In this document: positions 17,696-25,720 of the stretch, one piece after another | How positions within the stretch are numbered: the stretch's first letter is position 1 | Layout of the letters: every line of letters starts with the position of its first letter | Origin: an uncultured Verrucomicrobiae bacterium | GTDB taxonomy: Bacteria; Verrucomicrobiota; Verrucomicrobiia; Limisphaerales; AAA164-E04 | Reading direction: 5' to 3' | Assembly (NCBI GenBank): GCA_951813855.1 | Contig: OX638380.1 | Coordinates: 2,806,876 to 2,870,875, forward strand | Length of the DNA: 64,000 bases | Translations under genes and position numbers: made by a program | Notes under the pieces: generated by a model | The model's input: the letters and a program-made list of their open reading frames with translations, nothing else | Database searches by the model: none | Told to the model about the DNA's origin: nothing

Positions 17696-19080
17696 ACGGT
17701 TGGCTCCAGAAACGGTTGACCGGCTTCCGCGAAGGGGCGGGTTTTGGAATCGAACGGCAGTCGCGACGTGCTGGTCGCCCCGCGAGCCGCTACCGGAACC
17801 GGTTTTTCGCCGATCTAGCCTTGGCGCTTTTTCTGGTTTTTTCAGGTTACGGGAGAGCGGCGGAAGATGCCGTCTCCGGGCCGGAGTCGTTGGAAGCATG
17901 GGAACACAGCATTTGGCTCGGAGTCCAGGGACAGGCTTTGAGCGCCGAGGAAGCTTCAGCGTTGCAGGAGCGACTTCGAACATTGGTCGAGGACGAGGAA
18001 ACCGAGCTCGTCTGGAAATCGGAACGGCTACGCGAAGCTCTGTCGGTTCAAGCCGAAGCCGGTTCATCCTTATCCAGTGAGCGCCTTGCCGGTTGGATGG
18101 TCGCCATCGATGAACTCGAAGAGGAACGCCGGGAGCGGCTCGCCGCTGCGGCCGGCGAGCTGGCGTTCGCGTGGATTGACGAATTGGCGCTTTTTCCCGA
18201 AGCCGATCGTTCCGCCTGGAGTCGGAACATGAGGTGGTGGGCGAGCGTGGAGGGATTTACTCCGGCATTGGAAAGGGGGCGGATGTTCTTTCTTTCTTTG
18301 CTCCCTAAGCTCTCGCTTCCTTCGGTGGATGCGTCGCTGAATTTGACTGAGGCTCAGGCCAGACTGCTGCAAGGTATCCTCACGGGAGCATACGAGGGAG
18401 AGGGAGGCGTGACCCAAAAACTCGTAGTGCCGAGAAATCGTCGGTTGTCCCGGAAAGGGGTGGTTTGGGGACTTTCCGCCATGATGCTGTTAGAATGTCA
18501 GGCGGCATATTTGGGTGTGACGGAGGGCGAGGCCAAAACAAAACATGATGTGGGAGCCAAGGGAGCCATAAAGGATTGGAGAGAATATTTCGACGATCAG
18601 GAATTATGGTTTCACCCTAGGGTTTATCAACCGACCGATTACGGCGTTTGGGACGTGGATCTGGAATTTCTGACCGGAAGTTCGATTTATCAAAAAACGA
18701 TCCGGGAAATCGTTTCTTTGGAGACTTATGCCGCTTGGCTTCAAGCGTGCCGGAGGCGGCGAATGGCCGGGATGAATGCCATGGGAGACTACGTGGTCGC
18801 CAAGTTGAATCTGCAGTTGCAACTATCGCCCCGGCAACTGGCTCGAGCCGAGTCGATGGCTCGAATCTTTGATGCCGGAAAGGATGAACTACGGGAACGG
18901 GTGTTGAAAAACGTTTCCACTTACAATCATGTCGGTCCTGATTTGCTGAATCCCTATCGGCGGGAAGCGACGCTTTACGATTCGTATTCCGAATTTATTC
19001 TGCAGGGACTGATCAGGGGGGAGTTGACGCCCTGGCAGCGACAGGCGGCGGACGAGTTGCTGCCCGACGAGGCGGAATAG
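17692..19080 (+). CDS. Cassette protein A'1, exported helical protein related to A1
   Basis: A 462-residue protein of the same unknown family as A1 and A2 but closest to A'2. A basic N-terminus of about 40 residues precedes a hydrophobic signal or anchor (FADLALALFLVFSGYG) ending in AAEDA. The family blocks follow: IWLGVQG, RRERLAAAAGELAFAWIDE, PEADRSAWSR, LPSVDASLNLTE and LLQGILTGAYEG. The C-terminal block is DVDLEFLTGSSIYQKT, a basic RRRRMAGMNAMGDY helix, LSPRQLARAESMARIFD and PWQRQAADELLPDE. A' proteins differ from A proteins by an insert (KTKHDVGAKGAIKDW in this copy) that A1 and A2 lack. The ATG overlaps the B1 stop by four bases. No catalytic motif is evident; the regular Leu/Ala spacing and alternating charge suggest long helices. 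Confidence 0.8.
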   Translation: MNGWLQKRLTGFREGAGFGIERQSRRAGRPASRYRNRFFADLALALFLVFSGYGRAAEDAVSGPESLEAWEHSIWLGVQGQALSAEEASALQERLRTLVEDEETELVWKSERLREALSVQAEAGSSLSSERLAGWMVAIDELEEERRERLAAAAGELAFAWIDELALFPEADRSAWSRNMRWWASVEGFTPALERGRMFFLSLLPKLSLPSVDASLNLTEAQARLLQGILTGAYEGEGGVTQKLVVPRNRRLSRKGVVWGLSAMMLLECQAAYLGVTEGEAKTKHDVGAKGAIKDWREYFDDQELWFHPRVYQPTDYGVWDVDLEFLTGSSIYQKTIREIVSLETYAAWLQACRRRRMAGMNAMGDYVVAKLNLQLQLSPRQLARAESMARIFDAGKDELRERVLKNVSTYNHVGPDLLNPYRREATLYDSYSEFILQGLIRGELTPWQRQAADELLPDEAE

Positions 19081-19538
19081 CTTTCCGGCGATAATCCTGT
19101 GATTGGCCCCGAGCGTTGCGGTCGAAGTTAGGTCGATTGCCGAGCGAAGCCTCGTCGGCCGGGAGGCCGTTCGGTTTATTTCCGGCTATCGATTTTCGGA
19201 TGAAGTCGAGATCCGAACGGTTTGGGTCGATAAGGTTACCGGGCTTCGGTTTGCCCGGGGAGGTCGACGCTGTTCGAATGATCGCTGGCGGCCGGCGGTT
19301 CGGCGACAAAGACCCCGGTTCGAGAAAGTCGGGTGGGAAAGCGGCGAGTTTGGCGGTGGGGTAATTCCGGGAGACCTGCGATTTCGTTCGCGGCAAGTCT
19401 CCGGTTCGACAGCCGCTAATCCTTCGTCGGGCGATTCGACTCGTCGCCAGGTTGAAATTGTCGAACGGCAGCCTTGCCGGATCGTTCAAAACGTCGCTCC
19501 AAAGCCGTAGATTGACAGGCTAGAGGAGGTTCTTTAGA
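19081..19538. other. Spacer between the two cassettes
   Basis: About 460 bases between cassette copies. Open frames exist on both strands, but they are compositionally ordinary chance frames, with no start signal or domain. The right end carries the promoter and an AGGAGG sequence of A2. Confidence 0.5.
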
Positions 19539-19540
19539 AT
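19512..19540 (+). promoter_or_regulatory. Promoter of the second A-B-A' cassette
   Basis: TTGACA at 19512-19517, a 17-nt spacer, and TAGAAT at 19535-19540. The -10 overlaps the ATG at 19539. The next in-frame ATG at 19548 follows the -10 by 7 nt and would be leaderless. An AGGAGG in the spacer could alternatively serve the ATG at 19539 from an upstream transcript. Confidence 0.55.
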
Positions 19541-21146
19541 GTTCGGCATGATCCGGATCTTGGGGGTCTTCGTATTGATTTTGGCCGGCTCTTGGTGGGG
19601 TTGCGGAGCGTCGGCTCAACGATCGCCGGATCCGCCGATACGGCCCGAACTCGTCCCTGATCCTCTCCCAGGCGTTCTGCCGACCTTGAAAGAACGCTAC
19701 GGGAATCGGCTCCCCGGAGCGCCTCCAAAACCGCCTTCGCCGCTGCGAATGATACCAGCCGGAATTCAGGCGCTACTAAAAAGGAGGCTGGCCCAGGAAT
19801 CGGAACCGAAACTTGAAGTCTCGGAGATTTTGACGATTCTCGAGCACCGGCTTTGGCTGGCGGTTCAGGAAGGAGTGTTGAGCGAAAGCGCCGCCGAAAC
19901 CTGGCGGAAAGAAATCGGAGAAGCGGTCGAAGATCCGGAATTTCGCGACCTGTTGGACCCGCGTACGGGGCGGTTGGCGAAGGAGGCGCCGGGCGAAGGC
20001 GAATTGCGGACGATCTTGGATCGAACGGCGAATCTGGTCGCGCGTCAGGATCAGGCCAGGAGGGAGCGCTTGGCTGTGACCGCAGGAAAACTGGCCTTGG
20101 CTTGGTTCGACGAATTGCTCCTCATCCACGAAGACGACCGGCAGGCGTGGTTGGAGAACTTAATCGCATGGAAGAGCGTGGAAGGATTCGCGACGGCCTT
20201 GGAAAACGGCCGGCTGGCGTTTCTGAACCGCTTGCACCATTTTAAGCTTCCTTCGGTGGATTCGTCTCTGATTCGGACCGAGTCGCAGGGCAAGCTTTGG
20301 AACTTTCTCCTTACTGGAAAGTATGGGGACGAAAAGCCCGATCCCGATAATCCGTTCGCCCTCATGTCGAATCCGGAACTGACGCAGGCCAGAATGCAGC
20401 TGTTTCGGGACGGTCGCGAAGGAATCATCGATCGGGAGGAAATGCATCGACAGAATCGACTGATTCAAGAAGTCAAAGAAAAAAACCGATCTCGGAGTCC
20501 GGAAGAGCGGGCGCAACGATTGCGCCTGCTGGTCATGAGAATATTCGAAAGACAGATCGAAAATTTGGGTTCGTTATCCGAACCAGATCGGCGACGTTAC
20601 CAAACGGTTGTCAAGGAACGGGTCGACGAATGGGTGCGGCCTTTCGAGGGTTGGAGTCAAAAACATTGGTATGCTTGGAGATCACGATCGTTACGACCGG
20701 AAATCGACGTTATCGGGAACGTCAATCTGGCAATTCTGTTCGATCATCCGCTTCATCAAGAAGCGCTGTTTGAGATATTGCCCCTCGAGGATTGGAAAAG
20801 CTGGCGTCAGAATCGTCGCCGTCACCGGAGCGCCCGGACTGAAGCTATCAAGGATTACGCTTTGGCCCGAGTGAGCCGGTTGATGTATTGGTCGCCGGCG
20901 CAACTTGAGCAGGCTCGAGCCGTGGCGCTGGCTTGCGATCCGGAACAAGCGGTTCAATTCGAACAACTGATGATCGAGTCGCTCGGAATAAGAGAAAGGG
21001 TTCATGGGGATGACGCCAGGAGTCGGGGTTATCAGGATTTGATCAAGGTCCTCGGTCGGCGAATCGTTCGATATCTCGATTCGGGATTCATGACTCGCTG
21101 GCAGCGACAGAAAACGGAAGAAATGCTGAGGGAAGAGGAACCGTGA
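19539..21146 (+). CDS. Cassette protein A2, exported helical protein of unknown function
   Basis: A 535-residue paralogue of A1. The N-terminus (MIRILGVFVLILAGSWWG, then CGASA) is a clear signal peptide, and is cleanest if translation begins at the ATG at 19548 rather than 19539. A Pro-rich stretch (about 30-75) that A1 lacks follows. The family blocks are then LEHRLWLAVQEG, RRERLAVTAGKLALAWFDE, HEDDRQAW, KLPSVDSSLIRTESQGK, and the C-terminal HQEALFEILPLEDW, RRRHRSARTEAIKDYALAR and SPAQLEQARAVALACDPEQ. The 'SPxQLExARA' phrase recalls LTXXQ-type periplasmic helical proteins, but this is only a loose resemblance. The protein ends MTRWQRQKTEEMLREEEP, the tail missing from truncated A1. The stop overlaps the B2 GTG start, indicating translational coupling. 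Confidence 0.82.
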   Translation: MFGMIRILGVFVLILAGSWWGCGASAQRSPDPPIRPELVPDPLPGVLPTLKERYGNRLPGAPPKPPSPLRMIPAGIQALLKRRLAQESEPKLEVSEILTILEHRLWLAVQEGVLSESAAETWRKEIGEAVEDPEFRDLLDPRTGRLAKEAPGEGELRTILDRTANLVARQDQARRERLAVTAGKLALAWFDELLLIHEDDRQAWLENLIAWKSVEGFATALENGRLAFLNRLHHFKLPSVDSSLIRTESQGKLWNFLLTGKYGDEKPDPDNPFALMSNPELTQARMQLFRDGREGIIDREEMHRQNRLIQEVKEKNRSRSPEERAQRLRLLVMRIFERQIENLGSLSEPDRRRYQTVVKERVDEWVRPFEGWSQKHWYAWRSRSLRPEIDVIGNVNLAILFDHPLHQEALFEILPLEDWKSWRQNRRRHRSARTEAIKDYALARVSRLMYWSPAQLEQARAVALACDPEQAVQFEQLMIESLGIRERVHGDDARSRGYQDLIKVLGRRIVRYLDSGFMTRWQRQKTEEMLREEEP

Positions 21147-23848
21147 CCCCTCTTCGGATTCTCGGCTTAGTATTGTTGACGGTCGGCGCCGAGGTGGTTG
21201 CCGATACGCTTCACCGGAATAATTCGACGTTCGAGCAGGGTCGGTTATTGGACGGCGGGCCGGAGCGGATTCGGTGGTCGAATCCGGGTTGGCCCGAACC
21301 TTGGGAAGTGCGGACTTCCTTTCTGGAGTCTGTCGTCTTCGCTGAGCCGTCCCCGGCGTTTCAGGGATCCTGGCGGATGTTGACCCAGGCGGGAGATTAC
21401 CTGTCGGTGGATTTGGAAAGCGCCGACGATACCGGGTATCTGGTCCGCAGTCCGATTTGGGGCGTCAAGCGGATCAAACGGGAGTCGGTTCGGATTTTGG
21501 AGCGAACGGATAGTCTCGATCGAATCTTTCAGGCCGACAGTTACCGGGACTGGGCGGACTTAGGTCCGGGACCGCTGTTGAATCTTCGCTATCGGATATA
21601 CGATTTGGATGAAGGATGGGAACATCAGGAAGAGGTTCCGAAATTCTCCGAGCTGAAACTGGTCGAAGAAGGCAGTCTGCCGTCGGGAAGGATCGATTTC
21701 GAGGTCGCTAGTTTCGACCGGCCTCGGGGATTGTCGTTCGAAGGAGTAGTCGATTTGCAAGATATTACTTACGGGTTTGATTTGGTCAAACCGCATAGCC
21801 GGGAAAAGACTCCTCGCTGGGGCAGGCTGACGATCGGAAGCGAAGTTAAGGAACGCGACGCACGGGAGAATCCGAATCATAGGGGGGGCAGCGTCGCTTA
21901 CTATTTACGGAACCTGTCCGGGAAGCAAACGTTTCGATTCGAATACTTGGGCGAAGCGCCTAAAGTTCAGATTTATCCGGTCTTGCATCCGGAAAAGGTC
22001 GAAATGCCTTTTTCCGATCGGAATAATCCCTTTTCCTTGGTGGAAAACACATTCCAACCGTTGTCGGATTGGGAGGAAGCGTCAGACGGGAAACTGACCA
22101 CACTCATAGAACGGGCGTCTTTGATTCGCCGAGTGGATTTACCCGAGAATTTCGAGTTGGAATTGGAATTCTTCGTCCGGAATCGTCCGCATTTTTCGTT
22201 CGGATTTGGGCCGACGTTAGCCTTAGGAACGTCGGTCGCGGCTTTCCGCTTGGAGACTTGGGAGGATGTTCTGGTAGTTACTAGAGGCGATGACTTCAAG
22301 GTCGTTCGCATCCTGGAGAACGACGACCGGGAAGTGTCCCTGCGCCTGCGATACGACGGTAGAGCCAGGGAATTGATGGTTTATTCTTCCGACGGGAAAT
22401 TGCTGGTTCGTTGGTTGGGCGCCCGGATCGATACGGGAATTTCGGGTGTTTGCCTGATCAATAAGGGGCAAGAGTTGACGCTGGGACGTTTTTCGTTAAC
22501 CCGGTTGGATTTTGCTACCGAACCGTCGAGTACCGCTCGCAATCGAGTGCGGCTTGTCGGAGGGGAGGAATTATCGGGACGCCTGCACCACGATGCGAAC
22601 GCCGGATCCTGGGCCGTCGTTTCCGGAAGCGAACGCCGGGAAATTACTTTGGCTAAAGTGGATCGGGTGTCGCATCCCCCAAGGGAAAACGACCGCGGAG
22701 CGATCAGGACGCTGCTAAGTTACGGTCAAAATAACGCGATCGGCGGACGGTTGCTGAAGATCGACGATAAATCCGTTACCTTGGCTACCGGTTGGACCGA
22801 AGTTCCCTTGATCTGTTCCCGGGAGGGGCTGCAGCAGCTTCTGTTTTCCTATTCCGATCGCACGCGGCCCGCCGAGTTTCAGGCTGAGAGTCTTGGGAGC
22901 CCATTCGGAGTTCACCGACGTCATTCGGTGAACGATTCGGGTATTTGGAGCTTGTTGAGAACGACCAACGACTTTCTGAGGGGAAAAATAAAGATTCATG
23001 AGGATTCCGGAACGCTTCGGTGGCTCCCTGTGGGAGCTACCGCATCTCAAGCGGTCGGCGCCCAGTTTGCGGGTCGATTCGTATTTGATCAGTTTTCACT
23101 GGAGTTACCCTCGCCGGATTCGTTGCCCCCTGATCGGATTTGGCTTTACGGCGACATGTCCGTGCCCTGCCGGGTGCTTTCGTGCGATGAGAACCAGGTG
23201 GAAATCGAATCCCGACATTTGGGACGGCGAAAGATCGCCGCCCGGTATCTCCAAGCGGTTGAATTGAACCGGTTGTTTTTTACGGGCGAAGAACCCTTCA
23301 CGGATAATCGGATGATTTGGGGAGGCGGTCCGTTTTCTCCGCCTTTCTTCGTTAGTGGGGTGGGGAGAAGGGACCCGGCGCATCCGGATACCAGGTGGGG
23401 ATGGGATCAATGGATCGAACGGATCGAAAATGCGTTGCGTCTGCCCCGATCCTTGCAAGATCAACCGCCTACTCATCTGGCGATTGCTCGCAACGGCGAT
23501 GTCTTGAGAGGAGAGTTGATTCGTGTCGACGGGAATTCAATTCGTTTTCGAATCAATGAACGGGAAATTTCTTTCGATCGCGACCGCTTACCGTTGATCG
23601 TTCGTGTCGTTCCACCGAAGAAAAATGCCGGAGAAAATAAGATTCGTATCTGGACTCGATCTTACATGGCATTAGGATTCGATGGCTTTGGCGTTGGGAA
23701 TGGAAAAGTGGCGTTCGAATCTGACGTGCTCGGCCGTTGTGCGATTCCATTAGAAGATCTTTGGCATTTCACCTCGGGCGATTTTCGAGCCGAGGAATCG
23801 TCCAGCCATTTCGACGCTTGGAAGATTCGTTCGAGCGCCGAGGAGTAA
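21143..23848 (+). CDS. Cassette protein B2, large exported modular beta-rich protein
   Basis: A 901-residue homologue of B1, collinear throughout. A signal peptide (MTPLRILGLVLLTVGAEVVA) is followed by the same order of roughly 45-residue modules, with LLDGGPERIRW, QAGDYLSVDLES, GGEELSGRLHHD, LYGDMSVPCRVL and ARNGDVLRGELIRVDGNS as turn segments. A central beta-sandwich-like region contains RLETWEDVLVVTRGD and WLGARIDTGISG. Conservation between B1 and B2 is strongest in the module turns and in the 'LGxRxIxxRxLxAVEL' strand, which argues that the modules are the functional units. A variable linker near residues 710-780 is rich in Pro, Gly and Arg. Translation starts at a GTG overlapping the A2 stop. 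No enzyme motif is visible. A structural or binding role at the cell surface or in the periplasm is inference. Confidence 0.82.
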   Translation: MTPLRILGLVLLTVGAEVVADTLHRNNSTFEQGRLLDGGPERIRWSNPGWPEPWEVRTSFLESVVFAEPSPAFQGSWRMLTQAGDYLSVDLESADDTGYLVRSPIWGVKRIKRESVRILERTDSLDRIFQADSYRDWADLGPGPLLNLRYRIYDLDEGWEHQEEVPKFSELKLVEEGSLPSGRIDFEVASFDRPRGLSFEGVVDLQDITYGFDLVKPHSREKTPRWGRLTIGSEVKERDARENPNHRGGSVAYYLRNLSGKQTFRFEYLGEAPKVQIYPVLHPEKVEMPFSDRNNPFSLVENTFQPLSDWEEASDGKLTTLIERASLIRRVDLPENFELELEFFVRNRPHFSFGFGPTLALGTSVAAFRLETWEDVLVVTRGDDFKVVRILENDDREVSLRLRYDGRARELMVYSSDGKLLVRWLGARIDTGISGVCLINKGQELTLGRFSLTRLDFATEPSSTARNRVRLVGGEELSGRLHHDANAGSWAVVSGSERREITLAKVDRVSHPPRENDRGAIRTLLSYGQNNAIGGRLLKIDDKSVTLATGWTEVPLICSREGLQQLLFSYSDRTRPAEFQAESLGSPFGVHRRHSVNDSGIWSLLRTTNDFLRGKIKIHEDSGTLRWLPVGATASQAVGAQFAGRFVFDQFSLELPSPDSLPPDRIWLYGDMSVPCRVLSCDENQVEIESRHLGRRKIAARYLQAVELNRLFFTGEEPFTDNRMIWGGGPFSPPFFVSGVGRRDPAHPDTRWGWDQWIERIENALRLPRSLQDQPPTHLAIARNGDVLRGELIRVDGNSIRFRINEREISFDRDRLPLIVRVVPPKKNAGENKIRIWTRSYMALGFDGFGVGNGKVAFESDVLGRCAIPLEDLWHFTSGDFRAEESSSHFDAWKIRSSAEE

Positions 23849-23874
23849 ATCGATTCGCTTCAGGCACCTGATTC

Positions 23875-25413
23875 ATGAGCGTTTTCTTACCGCAGGTATC
23901 AGTCGGCATTCGCGAGGCGAATCTCAGGGCACGGCCAGGAGAACGGAACTTCGAGATTCAACTGGCAAGACGTTTCAGGAGTTGGGTTTTTACCGTCGCC
24001 GCTTTTTTGACGCTTGGAGTAATTTTGGATTTCGGAAAGGCGGCTGAAGCCGGTAGTTTCGTTCCGGAATCCGAAAACGAGTGGGAACATCATCTTTGGT
24101 TGGGGGTGCAAGAGGAGATGCTGCTCGCGGAGGAAGCGTCCGCGCTGCGGGAGCGCCTTCTTTCATTCGGCGGCGAACGGGGCGACGGAATCATGACGGA
24201 CTCGGAACGATTGCGGGAAGTCTTGTCGGTCGAACCAGAAAACGGAATGCCTCTTTCCGTCGAGAGAATGCTCGACCGGGCGGCAAAATTGGAGGCTTAC
24301 GAAGCAAAACGGAAGGAACGAGTCGTCGCGGCATCTGGTAATTTGGCGTTGGCGTGGCTCGACGAGATGGTTCTGTTTCCGGAGGCCGATCGCTCGGCCT
24401 GGAGCCGGCACCTGTCGCAATGGGTGGAAGTGGAAGGATTTACTGCGGCCCTCGAGCGGGGGCGTAGATTTTTTCTTTCTCACCTGCCTACTCTTAAGCT
24501 TCCTCCCATGGATTCGTCCCTGGTCCTGTCCGAAACTCAGGCCGCCCTGTTACAGTACATCCTGACTGGAGAATACCATGGCGAGATGGGCGATTTCTTC
24601 CGATACGCCAAGATGAATCATGAGCAGTTAGAGCAGGAGGAACGGCGAATTATGCAGGAGTTGGAAGGGGAAATTATCGATCCGGAGACCGCCGAAGCTC
24701 AGCTAACCCTCATTTTTGAAGCCATGAAAAATTGGAATTTTGGCATGCAGGAGAATAGGCATAGCTTCACCAAAAAACAGGAGAAAGTCGTGAGGTTTTC
24801 GGCATGGCTGCTTCTGGAGCAACAGGCCGCCGACTTAGGAGTGCTGCCGGGCGAAGCGGAAGAGAAACACTACGCGGGCGCTAAGGGAGCCATCACTTTA
24901 TGGGGGGAACATTTCCGTGAGCGGATTTGGGGCGTGTGGTTTTTCCGGCGGCTTGGACGGATCGGTTACGGTATCTGGGACGTGGATCTGGAGTTCTTGA
25001 CCGGACAACCCGTTTATCAACGCGCTCTCAGGGAGATCCTGCCGTTAGAACGATATGACGATTGGCTGCGGAAACGTCGGAAGCGCCGGTTCGCCGGAAT
25101 CAAGTCGATGGGAGATTATGCGCTCGCCCAGTTAGACTCTCAGTTGTCGCTGTCGTCCCGGCAACGGGAGCGAGCCAGGGCTTATGCCATGATTTTCGAT
25201 GCCGAGAAGCAGGAAATTCGCGAACGGGCGTTGATGAATGCGGTCCGGTTCAGGTTCGGTTTACCTAATGAATTGTTGCCGAATCCGTATCGGAGGGAAG
25301 CGGAGTTGTATCGTTCCTATTTCGATTACATGCTGCAAGGATTGAGCAAGGGATATTTGACGCCCTGGCAGCAGCGGGTGACGGCAAGTCTGCAGGAAGA
25401 GGCGGCGAATTAA
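23875..25413 (+). CDS. Cassette protein A'2, exported helical protein
   Basis: A 512-residue member of the A family, closest to A'1. A polar N-terminus (MSVFLPQVSVGIREANLR) precedes a hydrophobic signal segment (WVFTVAAFLTLGVILDFG) ending KAAEAG. Family blocks are HLWLGVQEE, RKERVVAASGNLALAWLDE, PEADRSAWSR, LPPMDSSLVLSETQ and LLQYILTGEYHGE. The A'-type insert is present (GEAEEKHYAGAKGAI), and the C-terminal DVDLEFLTGQPVYQRALREILPLE block and basic RRKRRRF-like helix follow. Unlike the first cassette, the start lies 26 bp after the B2 stop and does not overlap it. An additional segment of about 45 residues around 240-285 is absent from A'1. It is the last gene of the cassette; about 300 bp follow before the permease array. 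Confidence 0.8.
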   Translation: MSVFLPQVSVGIREANLRARPGERNFEIQLARRFRSWVFTVAAFLTLGVILDFGKAAEAGSFVPESENEWEHHLWLGVQEEMLLAEEASALRERLLSFGGERGDGIMTDSERLREVLSVEPENGMPLSVERMLDRAAKLEAYEAKRKERVVAASGNLALAWLDEMVLFPEADRSAWSRHLSQWVEVEGFTAALERGRRFFLSHLPTLKLPPMDSSLVLSETQAALLQYILTGEYHGEMGDFFRYAKMNHEQLEQEERRIMQELEGEIIDPETAEAQLTLIFEAMKNWNFGMQENRHSFTKKQEKVVRFSAWLLLEQQAADLGVLPGEAEEKHYAGAKGAITLWGEHFRERIWGVWFFRRLGRIGYGIWDVDLEFLTGQPVYQRALREILPLERYDDWLRKRRKRRFAGIKSMGDYALAQLDSQLSLSSRQRERARAYAMIFDAEKQEIRERALMNAVRFRFGLPNELLPNPYRREAELYRSYFDYMLQGLSKGYLTPWQQRVTASLQEEAAN

Positions 25414-25720
25414 TCATTCGCCCGGCGATCATGGACGACGGAACGATCGTCACTCCTTCGCGACGGGAGCAGTGGCGCTTCTTCCGTTAGGTTTCGCAGC
25501 TCGCTTTGTGGGGTCAATGGCTGTGTTTTCAATAATTCGACCGCTGGCGACGTACCCGGCAGGGACAATCGCCATGAAGTCTTGAGGTATGAAGACAAAA
25601 GGGACGATCGGCTTTCGAGGGTTGCATTTCTGGCGAGCGCCGATCATTAAATGACGGTCGCGAGCAGCAGGGTAGAGCTATTCTCTTGATCGACAAAAAG
25701 CTGAGTATCGTCGTGTTTCC
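25414..25720. other. Spacer before the permease array
   Basis: About 307 bases with no recognisable gene. The last 30 bases (CGACAAAAAGCTGAG and onward) match the leader of the other three array genes. Homology to the 71-bp spacers begins only there. Confidence 0.55.
25706..25711 (+). promoter_or_regulatory. -10-like element of permease copy 1
   Basis: TATCGT, in the same context and at the same 9-nt distance from the GTG start as the TATAAT of copies 2-4, and therefore a degenerate version. No consensus -35 is evident. Confidence 0.3.

Larger units (their letters stand above)
13512..19080 (+). repeat. Tandem cassette A-B-A', copy 1
   Basis: The first of two diverged direct copies of a three-gene operon. 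Gene order, strand and translational coupling match copy 2 at 19539-25413. The proteins are clearly homologous pairwise, but the DNA has drifted enough that only short stretches are identical, so the duplication is not recent. Confidence 0.85.
19539..25413 (+). repeat. Tandem cassette A-B-A', copy 2
   Basis: The second copy of the cassette at 13512-19080. A2/B2 overlap by four bases (GTGA); B2 and A'2 are separated by 26 bp. All three genes appear intact. Confidence 0.85.
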
